Below are positions 8,539-16,510 of a stretch of 28,072 nucleotides of DNA, in pieces. Below the pieces are notes generated by a model. That model did not search any database. It saw only the letters and a program-made list of their open reading frames with translations, and was not told the DNA's origin. The stretch covers positions 1 to 28,072 of the forward strand of contig CABUTS010000035.1 of NCBI GenBank assembly GCA_902494515.1, given 5' to 3'. The stretch comes from an uncultured Muribaculaceae bacterium (GTDB taxonomy: Bacteria; Bacteroidota; Bacteroidia; Bacteroidales; Muribaculaceae). The translations under genes and the position numbers were made by a program. Position 1 is the first letter of the stretch. Every line of letters starts with the position of its first letter.

Positions 8539-9597
8539 ATGGCTGACGTTGTTACTGCCGACTCAATCCGGCGCGCCATCAACCGCGGTGAAGCCGCCCC
8601 CGTCTACCTCCTGCACGGCGACGAGGGGTTCTACACCGACCAGATTGCCTCCGAGATTGAAAAGCTCGTGGCGCCCGACGACCGCGACTTCGACCTGACG
8701 CTGCTCTACGCTCCCGAAACGGACCCCGCAGCGGTCATCGAGGCGGCGCGCCGCTACCCCTTCACAGCTCAGCGTCAGGTGGTTATCGTCCGCGAAATTC
8801 AGGCCGGAAAGGCCCCGAGCTACACCGCAACCTCCTATCTCAACGCCCTGGCTCCCTATGTCCGCCAGCCCTCCCCTACCACGGTGCTCTGCCTCTGTGT
8901 CCGCGGCGCCCAGGCCAAAGGCGCCGAGTTCATGAAGGCCATCAAGGAGGGTCACGGGGTGGTTTTCGAGTCGAAGAAGCTCAACGAGCGCACCATCGGC
9001 CCGACCGTCGCCAACTTCATTGCCGGGAAGGGTCTCTCGGTCGACCCCAAGGCTCTGGCGATGCTCACCGACTTCGTCGGCACCGACCTCTCGCGCCTCT
9101 ACAACGAGGTCGACAAGCTGACCGTAACTCTCGGCCCCGGTGCCATGGTAACCCCCGAGGCCGTGGAGCGAAACATCGGCATTTCAAAGGATTACAACAA
9201 CTTCGAGTTCGTGTCGGCTCTCGCCGCCCGCGACTCCGGGAAGGTGTTCAAAATCCTCGACCGCTTCGCTTCCGACCCGAAGAACAACCCGCCGCAGGTG
9301 CTGATAACCAACATCTTCAGCCTCTTCTCCAATCTGTTGGTGGCGCAGTACGCCCGCGACAAATCGGAGCGCGGACTGATGCAGGAGCTCGGGTTCCGCT
9401 GGCCCGGCCAGCTCACCGACATCCGCAAGGTTATGCAGTGGTGCGGTCCCTGGCAGGCCATCGAAATCATCTCGCTGATCCGCGAATTCGACTGCAACTC
9501 AAAGGGAAACGGCTCGCGCCAGGACGCTTTCGACCTGATGCACGACCTCTGTTTCCATATCCTCAACCCCATCGGCGCCGCCGGCGTCAGGTGGTAA
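8539..9597 (+). CDS. holA: DNA polymerase III subunit delta
   Basis: 352 residues, the usual HolA length. Delta opens the beta sliding clamp as part of the clamp-loader complex at the replication fork. The N-terminus has PVYLLHGDEGFYTDQI, the degenerate P-loop-like segment characteristic of HolA. The FDLTLLYAPETDP stretch, the RRYPFTAQRQVVIVRE motif and the GKGLSVDPKALAML segment of the lid domain follow. FVSALAARDSGKVFKILDRF near residue 230 belongs to the C-terminal collar domain. It has a good promoter of its own and is followed after 34 bp by an exported TPR protein on the same strand, with cstA next, so these may share a transcript. Confidence 0.93.
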   Translation: MADVVTADSIRRAINRGEAAPVYLLHGDEGFYTDQIASEIEKLVAPDDRDFDLTLLYAPETDPAAVIEAARRYPFTAQRQVVIVREIQAGKAPSYTATSYLNALAPYVRQPSPTTVLCLCVRGAQAKGAEFMKAIKEGHGVVFESKKLNERTIGPTVANFIAGKGLSVDPKALAMLTDFVGTDLSRLYNEVDKLTVTLGPGAMVTPEAVERNIGISKDYNNFEFVSALAARDSGKVFKILDRFASDPKNNPPQVLITNIFSLFSNLLVAQYARDKSERGLMQELGFRWPGQLTDIRKVMQWCGPWQAIEIISLIREFDCNSKGNGSRQDAFDLMHDLCFHILNPIGAAGVRW

Positions 9598-9631
9598 CCC
9601 GCCTGCACTCCGGTCTGAACCCGGAGGTCGC

Positions 9632-11098
9632 ATGTTTAATAAACACCTGAAAATGAAAAGATTAACCTCCATATTATTCCTGACGTTCGCGCTGCTCGGC
9701 GTGGCTGACATCGCTGCGCAAGATGCCGAAGCCCCGGAGGCAGCGCCCGCTGTCTCAGTGGAGGCCGCCCGGCAGGCCGCCGAAGACGGCAGCCTCGCCA
9801 CCGCCATCGATATCCTGCAGAACGTCATCTCAGCTGACCCAAAGAACAGCGACGCCCAGCTGCTCCTGGCCGAATACCTCTGGAACTCCGGCCGCGATAG
9901 CGAGGCCAAAGGGGCCTACGAACTCCTCCGCAGCAAGGGTGACCGCCGCGCAATCCTCGCCCTGAGCAACATAGCCCTGAGCCAATACCGGCTCGACGAT
10001 GCCCGCTCGCTCCTCGAAGCATACCGCAAGACCCTCACCAAGGGGCGCAAGAAGCTCGCCGAAGATGAGTCCGGCGACCTCGAGGAGATGATCGACCGCG
10101 CCGACGAGCTCCTCTCGCGCGTCCAGAACATCGAGGTGATCGATTCCGTGGATGTCGACGCCGACCGGTTCTTCGCCGCATATCCCCTCAGCCCCGCCGC
10201 AGGCCGTCTCGCCGGTCCGGAAGCGATCCCCGAAGGGTTTCCGGCCGACGACCAGACGGTTGCGCACATCCCCGAGAGCGGCTCGCGCATGGTATGGTCC
10301 GCTCCCGACGCAGACGGGAACTTCCGTCTCTTCGGCTCCAACCGTCTGCTTGGCGGCGAATGGGAAGCCCCCACGGAACTCGGCGCTGAGCTCGGCGACG
10401 GCGGCGATGCCCAGTATCCCTTCCTGATGCCCGACGGCATAACCCTCTACTACGCCAACGACGGCGCCAACTCCATCGGCGGCTTCGATATTTTCCAGAC
10501 CCGCCAGGGGGAAAACGGCTTCCTGCAGCCCACGAACCTCGGGCTACCCTTCAACAGCACCGCCAACGACTATCTGCTTGTAATCGACGAGTTTACGGGT
10601 GCCGGATGGTTCGCCACCGACCGTAACCGTCATCCCGGCAAGGTAACCATCTACACCTTCATCCCCCAGAACCTGCGCGTGAACGTCGACCCCGACGACC
10701 CGCAGCTCGCCGCCTTGGCCGCCCTCTCGGACATCTCCCTGACCCGCAAGCCCGGTAAGGACTACTCCGCTGTGTTCCGGGCTATTGAGGAGGGAAAGGC
10801 GATGGACAACACCCCCGTCAAGGCTCCGGATTTCCTCCTGAGCTTCCCCGACGGTCGCGTTTACACTAATCTCGCCGACTTCAGCAACCCCGACGCCCGC
10901 GACGCCATGAAAACCTATCTCGCCAAAGAGAAGAAATACCGCCAGATTCTGGCCGACCTGCAGGAGCTCCGCCTGAAATACGCCTCCGGCGACACCGGCG
11001 TCTCCTCCGTAATCCTCGAGGTTGAATCGAAACTCCCCGCCGCCCGCGCCGAGCTGCGCTCCCTACGCAACAACGCTCTCAGCCTCGAATCCCGCTAA
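9632..11098 (+). CDS. exported TPR and WD40-like (PD40) protein, function unknown
   Basis: 488 residues from the ATG at 9632; a second in-frame ATG at 9653 would give a neater signal peptide (MKRLTSILFLTFALLGVADI, cut before AQD). The first start has GGAGG 5 bases upstream, which favours it although such sites are rare here. Residues about 40-170 hold alpha-helical TPR-like repeats (DGSLATAIDILQNVISADP). Residues about 215-350 hold WD40-like blades (QYPFLMPDGITLYYAND, then GGFDIF). The tail is a charged helical region (residues about 430-485) that could form a coiled coil. This TPR-then-PD40 order recalls the type IX secretion component PorE, but no OmpA domain is present. It lies 34 bp after holA and 18 bp before cstA. 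Function not assigned. Confidence 0.8.
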   Translation: MFNKHLKMKRLTSILFLTFALLGVADIAAQDAEAPEAAPAVSVEAARQAAEDGSLATAIDILQNVISADPKNSDAQLLLAEYLWNSGRDSEAKGAYELLRSKGDRRAILALSNIALSQYRLDDARSLLEAYRKTLTKGRKKLAEDESGDLEEMIDRADELLSRVQNIEVIDSVDVDADRFFAAYPLSPAAGRLAGPEAIPEGFPADDQTVAHIPESGSRMVWSAPDADGNFRLFGSNRLLGGEWEAPTELGAELGDGGDAQYPFLMPDGITLYYANDGANSIGGFDIFQTRQGENGFLQPTNLGLPFNSTANDYLLVIDEFTGAGWFATDRNRHPGKVTIYTFIPQNLRVNVDPDDPQLAALAALSDISLTRKPGKDYSAVFRAIEEGKAMDNTPVKAPDFLLSFPDGRVYTNLADFSNPDARDAMKTYLAKEKKYRQILADLQELRLKYASGDTGVSSVILEVESKLPAARAELRSLRNNALSLESR

Positions 11099-11116
11099 AC
11101 CATTCACCATTTTGCT

Positions 11117-12583
11117 ATGCTCACCCTCCTGATCTGTCTGGCGATACTGATTGCCGGCTACTTCATCTACGGGGCAATCGCCGAGCGAATCTTCGGCGTT
11201 GATCCCGCGCGCCAGACCCCGGCCGTAACAATGGCCGACGGCGTCGACTATGTAGCCATGCCAACCTGGAAAGTCTTCCTCATCCAGTTCCTGAACATCG
11301 CCGGGATGGGTCCGATTTTCGGCGCCATCATGGGCATAATGTTCGGTCCGGCAGCCTTCATCTGGATTGTGGCCGGGACAATCTTCGCCGGCGCCGTCCA
11401 CGACTTCATCGCCGCCATGATTTCCCTGCGCCAGGGGGGCCGGTCGCTCCCCGAGATGGTCGGCGGCGAACTCGGTCAGGGCATCAAGCAGGTAATGCGC
11501 ATGTTCACCCTGGCGCTGTTAGTGCTCATCGGCGCCGTTTTCGTCATCACACCCTCGCAGGTCATAGCGCAGCTCACCCCCGAATGGCTCGACATCCGCA
11601 TCATCGGCGCCGCCATCTTCATCTACTACATCATGGCCACGATGCTCCCGATCGACAAACTCATCGGCCGTATCTACCCGATTTTCGGCGCCGCCCTCCT
11701 GTTTATGGCCATCGCGCTACTCGGCTACATGATTTTCAGCGGCGTCCACATCCCCGACGGCTTCACCGAAGGTCTCTATAACCGCCGCGCCGACGCCGCC
11801 GACGGCCTGCACCCCATCTTCCCGATGCTCTGCATCACCATCGCCTGCGGCGCCATCTCAGGCTTCCACGCCACCCAGTCGCCCCTCATGGCCAAGTGCC
11901 TGAAAAACGAGCGTCTGGCCCGCCCGGTATTCTACGGCGCAATGGTCTGCGAAGGGATCGTAGCCCTCATCTGGGCCGCCGCAACCATCGCCTTCACCGG
12001 CGGGTACGACGGTATCGCCAAATACATGGCCGTTGAAGGCCACGGCACCGGAACCTTCGTCACCGACATCTCCTTCGGCTGGCTCGGCATCTTCGGCGGC
12101 ATCCTCGCAATCATGGGTGTGGTCGCCGCCCCAATCTCCACAGGCGACACCGCCCTGCGCTCCGCGCGCCTCATCATCGCCGAAATCTTCAACCTCCCGC
12201 AAAAGAAAATCCTCAACCGAATCCTCATCTGCGTGCCGCTGTTCATCGTAACCTTCATTCTGATGCTCAGCGACTTCCAGACCCTCTGGAACTACTTCGC
12301 CTGGTGCAACCAGACCCTTGCGGTCTTCACCCTCTGGGCCTGCACCGTATGGCTCGCGCGCCACGGCAAATTCTACTACATCACGCTCATCCCGGCGCTC
12401 TTCATGCAGGTTGTAACCCTCAGCTACATCCTGATGGCCCCCGTGCCCGAAGGCTTCGGCATCCCCCACGAATGGGCCTACGGCACCGCCGCCCTCTCCT
12501 GCGTCATCACCCTCGGCCTCTTCGCCTGGTATCTCCGCGCCCGCCCCTCAATTGCGGATCGCGCGATCACGCGCGATAACTGA
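11117..12583 (+). CDS. cstA: CstA-family transporter
   Basis: 488-residue inner-membrane protein with many hydrophobic helices. Family hallmarks include the N-terminal LLICLAILIAGYFIYG, the FLNIAGMGPIFGAIMG motif, HDFIAAMISLRQGGRSLPE, and SGFHATQSPLMAKCL near residue 250. CstA proteins are described as carbon-starvation-induced carriers of pyruvate or peptides. The 488-residue form is shorter than the about 700-residue Escherichia coli protein, and matches the short version common in Bacteroidetes. It begins 18 bp after the TPR gene, suggesting one operon. Substrate in this organism is not determinable from sequence. No clear terminator is seen before the next gene. Confidence 0.88.
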   Translation: MLTLLICLAILIAGYFIYGAIAERIFGVDPARQTPAVTMADGVDYVAMPTWKVFLIQFLNIAGMGPIFGAIMGIMFGPAAFIWIVAGTIFAGAVHDFIAAMISLRQGGRSLPEMVGGELGQGIKQVMRMFTLALLVLIGAVFVITPSQVIAQLTPEWLDIRIIGAAIFIYYIMATMLPIDKLIGRIYPIFGAALLFMAIALLGYMIFSGVHIPDGFTEGLYNRRADAADGLHPIFPMLCITIACGAISGFHATQSPLMAKCLKNERLARPVFYGAMVCEGIVALIWAAATIAFTGGYDGIAKYMAVEGHGTGTFVTDISFGWLGIFGGILAIMGVVAAPISTGDTALRSARLIIAEIFNLPQKKILNRILICVPLFIVTFILMLSDFQTLWNYFAWCNQTLAVFTLWACTVWLARHGKFYYITLIPALFMQVVTLSYILMAPVPEGFGIPHEWAYGTAALSCVITLGLFAWYLRARPSIADRAITRDN

Positions 12584-12622
12584 ACGAAAGTTACCAAAGG
12601 CCCTTGAAACCTCCTTAGCATT

Positions 12623-12630
12623 TATTTTTG
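12623..12630 (+). promoter_or_regulatory. putative -7 box for the PHP phosphatase gene
   Basis: TATTTTTG fits TAnnTTTG, but no TTG stands at 20 bp (nearest TTG at 12604-12606, 16-bp spacing). Transcription would begin near the first copy of the 24-bp duplication. Confidence 0.35.
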
Positions 12631-12637
12631 TCTAAGC

Positions 12638-12685
12638 TTTGAGCTTCAGCGAAAGTATGGATTTGAGCTTCAGCGAAAGTATGGA
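12638..12685 (+). repeat. 24-bp tandem duplication carrying two in-frame ATG codons
   Basis: Two perfect adjacent 24-bp copies (12638-12661 and 12662-12685), each containing AGCTTCAGCGAAAGTATGGA. Because 24 is a multiple of three, both ATGs (12657 and 12681) are in the same frame as the PHP gene. Confidence 0.95.
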
Positions 12686-13511
12686 TTTTATTAAACTCCT
12701 CAACGGTTCCCAAAAATACAATTTCCACTCCCACACGGAGTTCTGCGACGGCCGCGCCACCATGGAGGCCTTCGCCCGTCAGGTCGTAGCCGACGGCTTC
12801 ACCCACTACGGCTTCTCGCCCCACTCCCCCGTGCCCATCGTCTCCCCCTGCAACATGCGCCCCGACGCCGTGCCCCGCTACCTCGCCGAAGTCGAGCGCA
12901 TCCGCGGCGAATACGGCGACCGCTGCCGCTTCTTCGCCTCAATGGAAGTCGACTACCTCGGCGACAGCTTCGGCCCCACGGCCCCTGAAATCCAGCAGCT
13001 TCCCCTCGACTACCTCATCGGCTCCGTGCACTTCATCCCCTCGCAGGAAGGGGAGTACATCGACGTCGACGGCCACTTCGACTCCTTCCGACGCAAGATG
13101 CGCGACCACTTCCACGACGACATCCGCTACGTCTGCGAAACCTTCTACTCCCAGTCGCAGGCCATGCTCGCCGCCGGCGGCTTCGACATCCTCGGCCACC
13201 TCGACAAAATCGGCCAGAACGCCAGCTACTACCACCCCGGCATCGAAGAGGAACCCTGGTATCAGACGCTCGTCAACGACCTGATTGACAGCGTCATCGC
13301 CTACAACCCCGCGCACCCCGACCGCCCTCTGACCGTAGAAATCAACACCAAAGCCTACGCCGAACACTCCGGCCGCCTCTTCCCCAATCCCCGCCACTGG
13401 CAGCGCCTCCGCGACGCCGGCGTCCCCCTCATCGTCAACTCCGACGCCCACGTCCCCGCCCTCATCGACGCCTCCCGCTCCCTCCCCCTCTCCTGGCTCT
13501 CCACCCATTGA
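12657..13511 (+). CDS. PHP-family phosphatase, histidinol-phosphatase-like
   Basis: 284 residues from the ATG at 12657, or 276 from the ATG at 12681; both lie in the duplicated 24-bp unit. The later one starts nearest the conserved fold (MDFIKLLNGS then YNFHSH). The PHP metal-binding signature HSH lies just after, and FSPHSP, the ASMEVDYLG and GSVHFI segments, FDILGHLDKIG and the closing NSDAHVP motif match the PHP-type phosphatases of the HisJ/HisK group. These use up to three metal ions to hydrolyse phosphate esters, L-histidinol phosphate in histidine synthesis being the best-known substrate. No other his gene is in the window, so the substrate is inferred. It follows cstA by 73 bp. Confidence 0.82.
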   Translation: MDLSFSESMDFIKLLNGSQKYNFHSHTEFCDGRATMEAFARQVVADGFTHYGFSPHSPVPIVSPCNMRPDAVPRYLAEVERIRGEYGDRCRFFASMEVDYLGDSFGPTAPEIQQLPLDYLIGSVHFIPSQEGEYIDVDGHFDSFRRKMRDHFHDDIRYVCETFYSQSQAMLAAGGFDILGHLDKIGQNASYYHPGIEEEPWYQTLVNDLIDSVIAYNPAHPDRPLTVEINTKAYAEHSGRLFPNPRHWQRLRDAGVPLIVNSDAHVPALIDASRSLPLSWLSTH

Positions 13512-13658
13512 TTTTGTAGGTATACCCCCAAATCTGCGCACCCTTGTCAATTTCAGTAGGTATATCACCAAAAATCCACATTTCTTCCAATTTTTGTAGG
13601 TATATCACCAAAAATCCATATTTCCGCCAATTTTTGTAGGTATATCACCAAAATTTCG
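13512..13658. repeat. 40-bp tandem repeat, about 3.7 copies, behind the PHP gene
   Basis: The core GTAGGTATATCACCAAAA occurs at 13556, 13596 and 13636, and a diverged copy (GTAGGTATACCCCCAAAT) at 13516: exactly 40 bp apart. The intervening segments are A/T-rich and also similar to each other (CCA...TTTC..CCAATTTTT). The array begins directly after the TGA of the PHP gene. Confidence 0.93.
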
Positions 13659-13683
13659 CATCTATGCGGAAGAATCTGAAAGC

Positions 13684-13719
13684 CACCACCCTCTGATTTC
13701 GAGAAAGCAGAGGGTGGTG
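13684..13719. terminator. hairpin between convergent PHP and GH127 genes
   Basis: Perfect 12-bp arms CACCACCCTCTG (13684-13695) and CAGAGGGTGGTG (13708-13719) with a 12-base loop. No strong T-run follows on either strand, so it is a less typical terminator. Confidence 0.55.
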
Positions 13720-13728
13720 AGGGGGAAT

Positions 13729-13772
13729 GGGATTATTCCGGGAGGAGGACGGGATTATTCGGGGAGGAGGAG
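13729..13772. repeat. 22-bp tandem duplication over the GH127 stop codon
   Basis: Two adjacent 22-bp units (13729-13750 and 13751-13772) starting GGGATTATTC differ at few positions. The right copy contains the TAA stop codon of the minus-strand GH127 gene; the left copy lies just past it and repeats a TAA. Confidence 0.85.
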
Positions 13773-16139
13773 GCGGAGGGAGTGGACGGGGCCCGCGGTG
13801 GTGGAGGGGCGGCTGCGGAAGGTTACACGGATGTGGTCTTTGCCGGCGAGGAAGTTCGCGGGGATGTCGTAGGTGACCTCCTCGAAGGTGTCGGTTTTCC
13901 ATTTGCCGGAGAGGTTTTCCGAGGCGAGGAGTTCGCCGTCGATGAGGATGTCGAAGTCGTGGCCGGCCGGTTCATTGCCCCAGTAGCGGATCATCAGCTG
14001 CAGAGGGGCGGCGGCGGTTTTGAGGCGGTAGGAGAAGGAGCCGCCATCGGCGGCGGAGCGCCAGGACTGCCCTTCGCGGTTTCCGGTCTGTGAGCGGTCA
14101 AATTCCATGAAATGGTCGGCTTCGGGCTGCTGTTCGCCGGCATTGACGGCGTCGACCGTACGACGGTCGAGGGCCAGCCGGGCTTCCTCGGCAGCCTTTT
14201 CCTGCGCCTCGTGTGCGGCGAATTCCTCCGGAGTCATTGTCAGCCAGTACATTATGTAGCGGCAATCGTGGATGTTATAGAACGGCTCGAGGGTCAGGCC
14301 GCCGAAAGCGTCGTCGGCGCGGAACGACAGCGGCTTGCCATCGATCCGCTGCAGCTTCGCGAGCTGCGCCTGAAGTTCATCCTTCGACCCGATGAGCACG
14401 GGCGTATCGAAAACCGACACGAGCGGTCCGTGGGCGATGTGGGCCCAGCGGCTGTCATCAGCCACGAGGCCGTAGCACCCGTCGGTGCCATATCGGGCGG
14501 AGAGAAGCACCGGGCCATACATAACCGACAGATATTCAGGCACATTCGGAAGCGCCTCGAAACGCAGCGTCATCGGCATCTTCAGCTCCACGACATCGCC
14601 GTCGTGCCATGTGCGGTCAATCGAGATATAGCTCTGCGGCCGGGCGGTAACATCAGCCGGTGTGCCGTTGACCTTCACTGTCATTCCGGAGCACCACCCC
14701 GGATAACGCACGAGCAGGTCGAATTTCTTCGATTTACCCTTGCCGAGCCCGATTTTCAGCCGGCTGCTATCCGTTGAAGGGAAAGCGGTGGTCTGGGTGA
14801 GGGTGATCCCCTTCTCCTTCCAGTTCAGGCGCGAGGGGACAAACAGATTCACAAACAGCGAATCGCCTGTGTGGGTGTAAATGAACTGACCATATTTGCC
14901 ATGATTCTCCATGCCGGTGCCGACACAGCACCACATCGCGGCATTCGGCTGCGAATAGACGCGGTAATGCGCCGGGCGGGCAGGGGTGAAATAGACGTAA
15001 CCGCCGTGGTCGGGGTGCTGGGTGGAGAGGATATGATTCATCATGGCGCGCTCGAAGAAGTCGGCATATTCGGCCTTCGGCTCCATGCGGAACAGTCCTT
15101 CGGTCAGCTTCAGCATATTGTTAGTATTGCAGGATTCCGGACCCTCGCGGTCGGTAACATAGCTGCGGCAGTCGGCAGCCGGAGCGAAATGCTCGCGGCG
15201 GCTGTTTCCGCCGAGCGACAGCGAGCGGTCGTTGACCACCGTATTCCAGAAAAACCGGGCGGCATCGTAGTAGACCGGATCATCGGCCAGCTCGGCGATG
15301 CGCTGATAGCCTACGACCTTAGGCACCTGCGTGTTGGCGTGTTTGTTGTCGAGATTGTCGACACCCGCCGCCATGCTGTCAAGCAGCCAGTGATGCGAGA
15401 ACCGCCGCGCGGCATCGAGATATTTCCTGTCACCGGTCATGGCGTAAGCGTCGGCAAACACCTCGTCCATGCCGCCGAATTCGTTGCCGAGCATCGATTC
15501 CATCTGCTCGTCGGAGAGGGTCGAGATTTCGTCGACACCCCAGTCGCACATCTTCAGGAACATCTTGCGGGCCTTTTTACTGCCGCCGTAGAGCCATGCG
15601 TCGCGCAGTCCGGCGTAAATCTTGTGGACATTGTACCAGGGCACCCAATATTTCCATATCAGGCCTACATCGCCGTTGCGGATACCCTCCCACAGCCGCT
15701 TGCCGTCGGGCACACCGCCCACATAGCCGTTGCCCGAAGCCTTCTGACAGCGCTCCAGCTCATCGAGCATATAATCCATCCGCTTTTTCAGCTCCGGATT
15801 CCCGGTTGCAGCGTAGCTGATTGCAAGTGCCGAAAGATAATGGCCGCCGACATGGCCGTCCAGGCCGTCCCAGCAGCTGAAACTCTCGGCCTTCGGTTCC
15901 AGACCGGCAGCCTTCAGATAGGGCGCCAGCAGGCGGTCGGTATCATATTTGAGCAGCACCTCCACGTTCAGCTCCATGGCATGGCTGAACTTCGAGGGAA
16001 GCAGCTCCACCTCCTTAAGGTCAAATTCATTGGGATAAAGTTTGCTCTGAGCGGCAGCGTCAGGCGCAGCAGCAACAACGGCAGCCATCGCCGCCACCCC
16101 GGTTGCCAGTGCAAGAAATCTTTCAATCAGTTTATTCAT
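13755..16139 (-). CDS. GH127/GH146-type beta-L-arabinofuranosidase
   Basis: 794 residues with a signal peptide (residues 1-31, ending AAAQS), so exported. The main domain (about 35-560) is the DUF1680 fold of GH127/GH146, with FSCWDGLDGHVGGHYL, WYNVHKIYAGL and NEFGGMDEVFADAY. The Cys-Glu catalytic zinc set is complete: Glu335 and Cys337 in GPESCNT, and Cys404-Cys405 in MWCCVGTGMENHGKY. In the characterised enzymes (HypBA1) the Cys is the nucleophile and these residues hold zinc. A DUF4986-like region (about 560-640) and a C-terminal beta-sandwich of the DUF6805 type (about 680-794) follow. Substrate is probably terminal beta-L-arabinofuranose from plant glycans such as arabinan or hydroxyproline-linked chains. 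It has its own promoter box and is not in one transcript with the N-glycan-type locus. The glycosidase family is firm; the exact linkage is not. Confidence 0.93.
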   Translation of the reverse strand: MNKLIERFLALATGVAAMAAVVAAAPDAAAQSKLYPNEFDLKEVELLPSKFSHAMELNVEVLLKYDTDRLLAPYLKAAGLEPKAESFSCWDGLDGHVGGHYLSALAISYAATGNPELKKRMDYMLDELERCQKASGNGYVGGVPDGKRLWEGIRNGDVGLIWKYWVPWYNVHKIYAGLRDAWLYGGSKKARKMFLKMCDWGVDEISTLSDEQMESMLGNEFGGMDEVFADAYAMTGDRKYLDAARRFSHHWLLDSMAAGVDNLDNKHANTQVPKVVGYQRIAELADDPVYYDAARFFWNTVVNDRSLSLGGNSRREHFAPAADCRSYVTDREGPESCNTNNMLKLTEGLFRMEPKAEYADFFERAMMNHILSTQHPDHGGYVYFTPARPAHYRVYSQPNAAMWCCVGTGMENHGKYGQFIYTHTGDSLFVNLFVPSRLNWKEKGITLTQTTAFPSTDSSRLKIGLGKGKSKKFDLLVRYPGWCSGMTVKVNGTPADVTARPQSYISIDRTWHDGDVVELKMPMTLRFEALPNVPEYLSVMYGPVLLSARYGTDGCYGLVADDSRWAHIAHGPLVSVFDTPVLIGSKDELQAQLAKLQRIDGKPLSFRADDAFGGLTLEPFYNIHDCRYIMYWLTMTPEEFAAHEAQEKAAEEARLALDRRTVDAVNAGEQQPEADHFMEFDRSQTGNREGQSWRSAADGGSFSYRLKTAAAPLQLMIRYWGNEPAGHDFDILIDGELLASENLSGKWKTDTFEEVTYDIPANFLAGKDHIRVTFRSRPSTTAGPVHSLRLLLPE

Positions 16140-16166
16140 GGATCAAAAACCTTTACAAGTCCGGCG

Positions 16167-16174
16167 CAAAGTTA
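16167..16174 (-). promoter_or_regulatory. putative -7 box for the GH127 gene
   Basis: TAACTTTG on the minus strand, 28 bp before the start codon at 16139. No TTG at 20 bp; a TTG lies 9 bp upstream and overlapping T-runs are near. Confidence 0.55.
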
Positions 16175-16259
16175 ATCAAAAAACAACTACTTCACTTATC
16201 CGAATTATTCAAAAAGGTTCATAATCGTAAATTTGACCGATTCACCCCTCCCCACCCTC

Positions 16260-16301
16260 AAAAAAACAGCCGCCGCGAGTCCGGATTTCCGGACCCGCGG
16301 C
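16260..16301 (-). terminator. intrinsic terminator of the ROK kinase transcript
   Basis: Arms 16272-16284 and 16289-16301 (one wobble) make a GC-rich hairpin. Reading the minus strand, it is followed by a run of T (A-run at 16260-16266 on the plus strand). It lies 210 bp after the ROK stop codon. Confidence 0.85.
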
Positions 16302-16510
16302 AGCGTTATATCTAAGACTTAATCAGCGGCCCCCGGCTTACGCCCCCAGCCTGAAGTTTGCTTAAGCCCAGCGCGGAGTTTGCAGGAGCCCGGAGGTCTG
16401 CAACTCTTTTGCTACTGTTGAGCCGGCTTGCCGGCGCCGGGCGAAGCCTCCCGGCGGTTAGCCGGGGAGCGGAGCCCGGTCTGCGGTTAGCCGGCGCCGC
16501 TGACCGCAGG
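16302..16510 (-). other. GC-rich repetitive 3' region behind the ROK gene
   Basis: About 210 bp between the ROK stop and its terminator, without a credible gene. It holds two copies of GCGGTTAGCCGG (near 16455 and 16482), several GCCGGCGCCGG-like palindromic stretches, and two related pieces of the kind GCAAACT(C/T)C ending in CTGGG on the minus strand (about 16345-16400). A perfect 9-bp hairpin CCGCTGACC/GGTCAGCGG at 16497-16517 overlaps the stop codon. It would form the 3' untranslated RNA of the ROK transcript. Confidence 0.6.

Noticed and set aside
13512..13658. CRISPR array
   Set aside because: Segments between the cores are similar to one another rather than unique, only about four units are present, and no cas gene is near.
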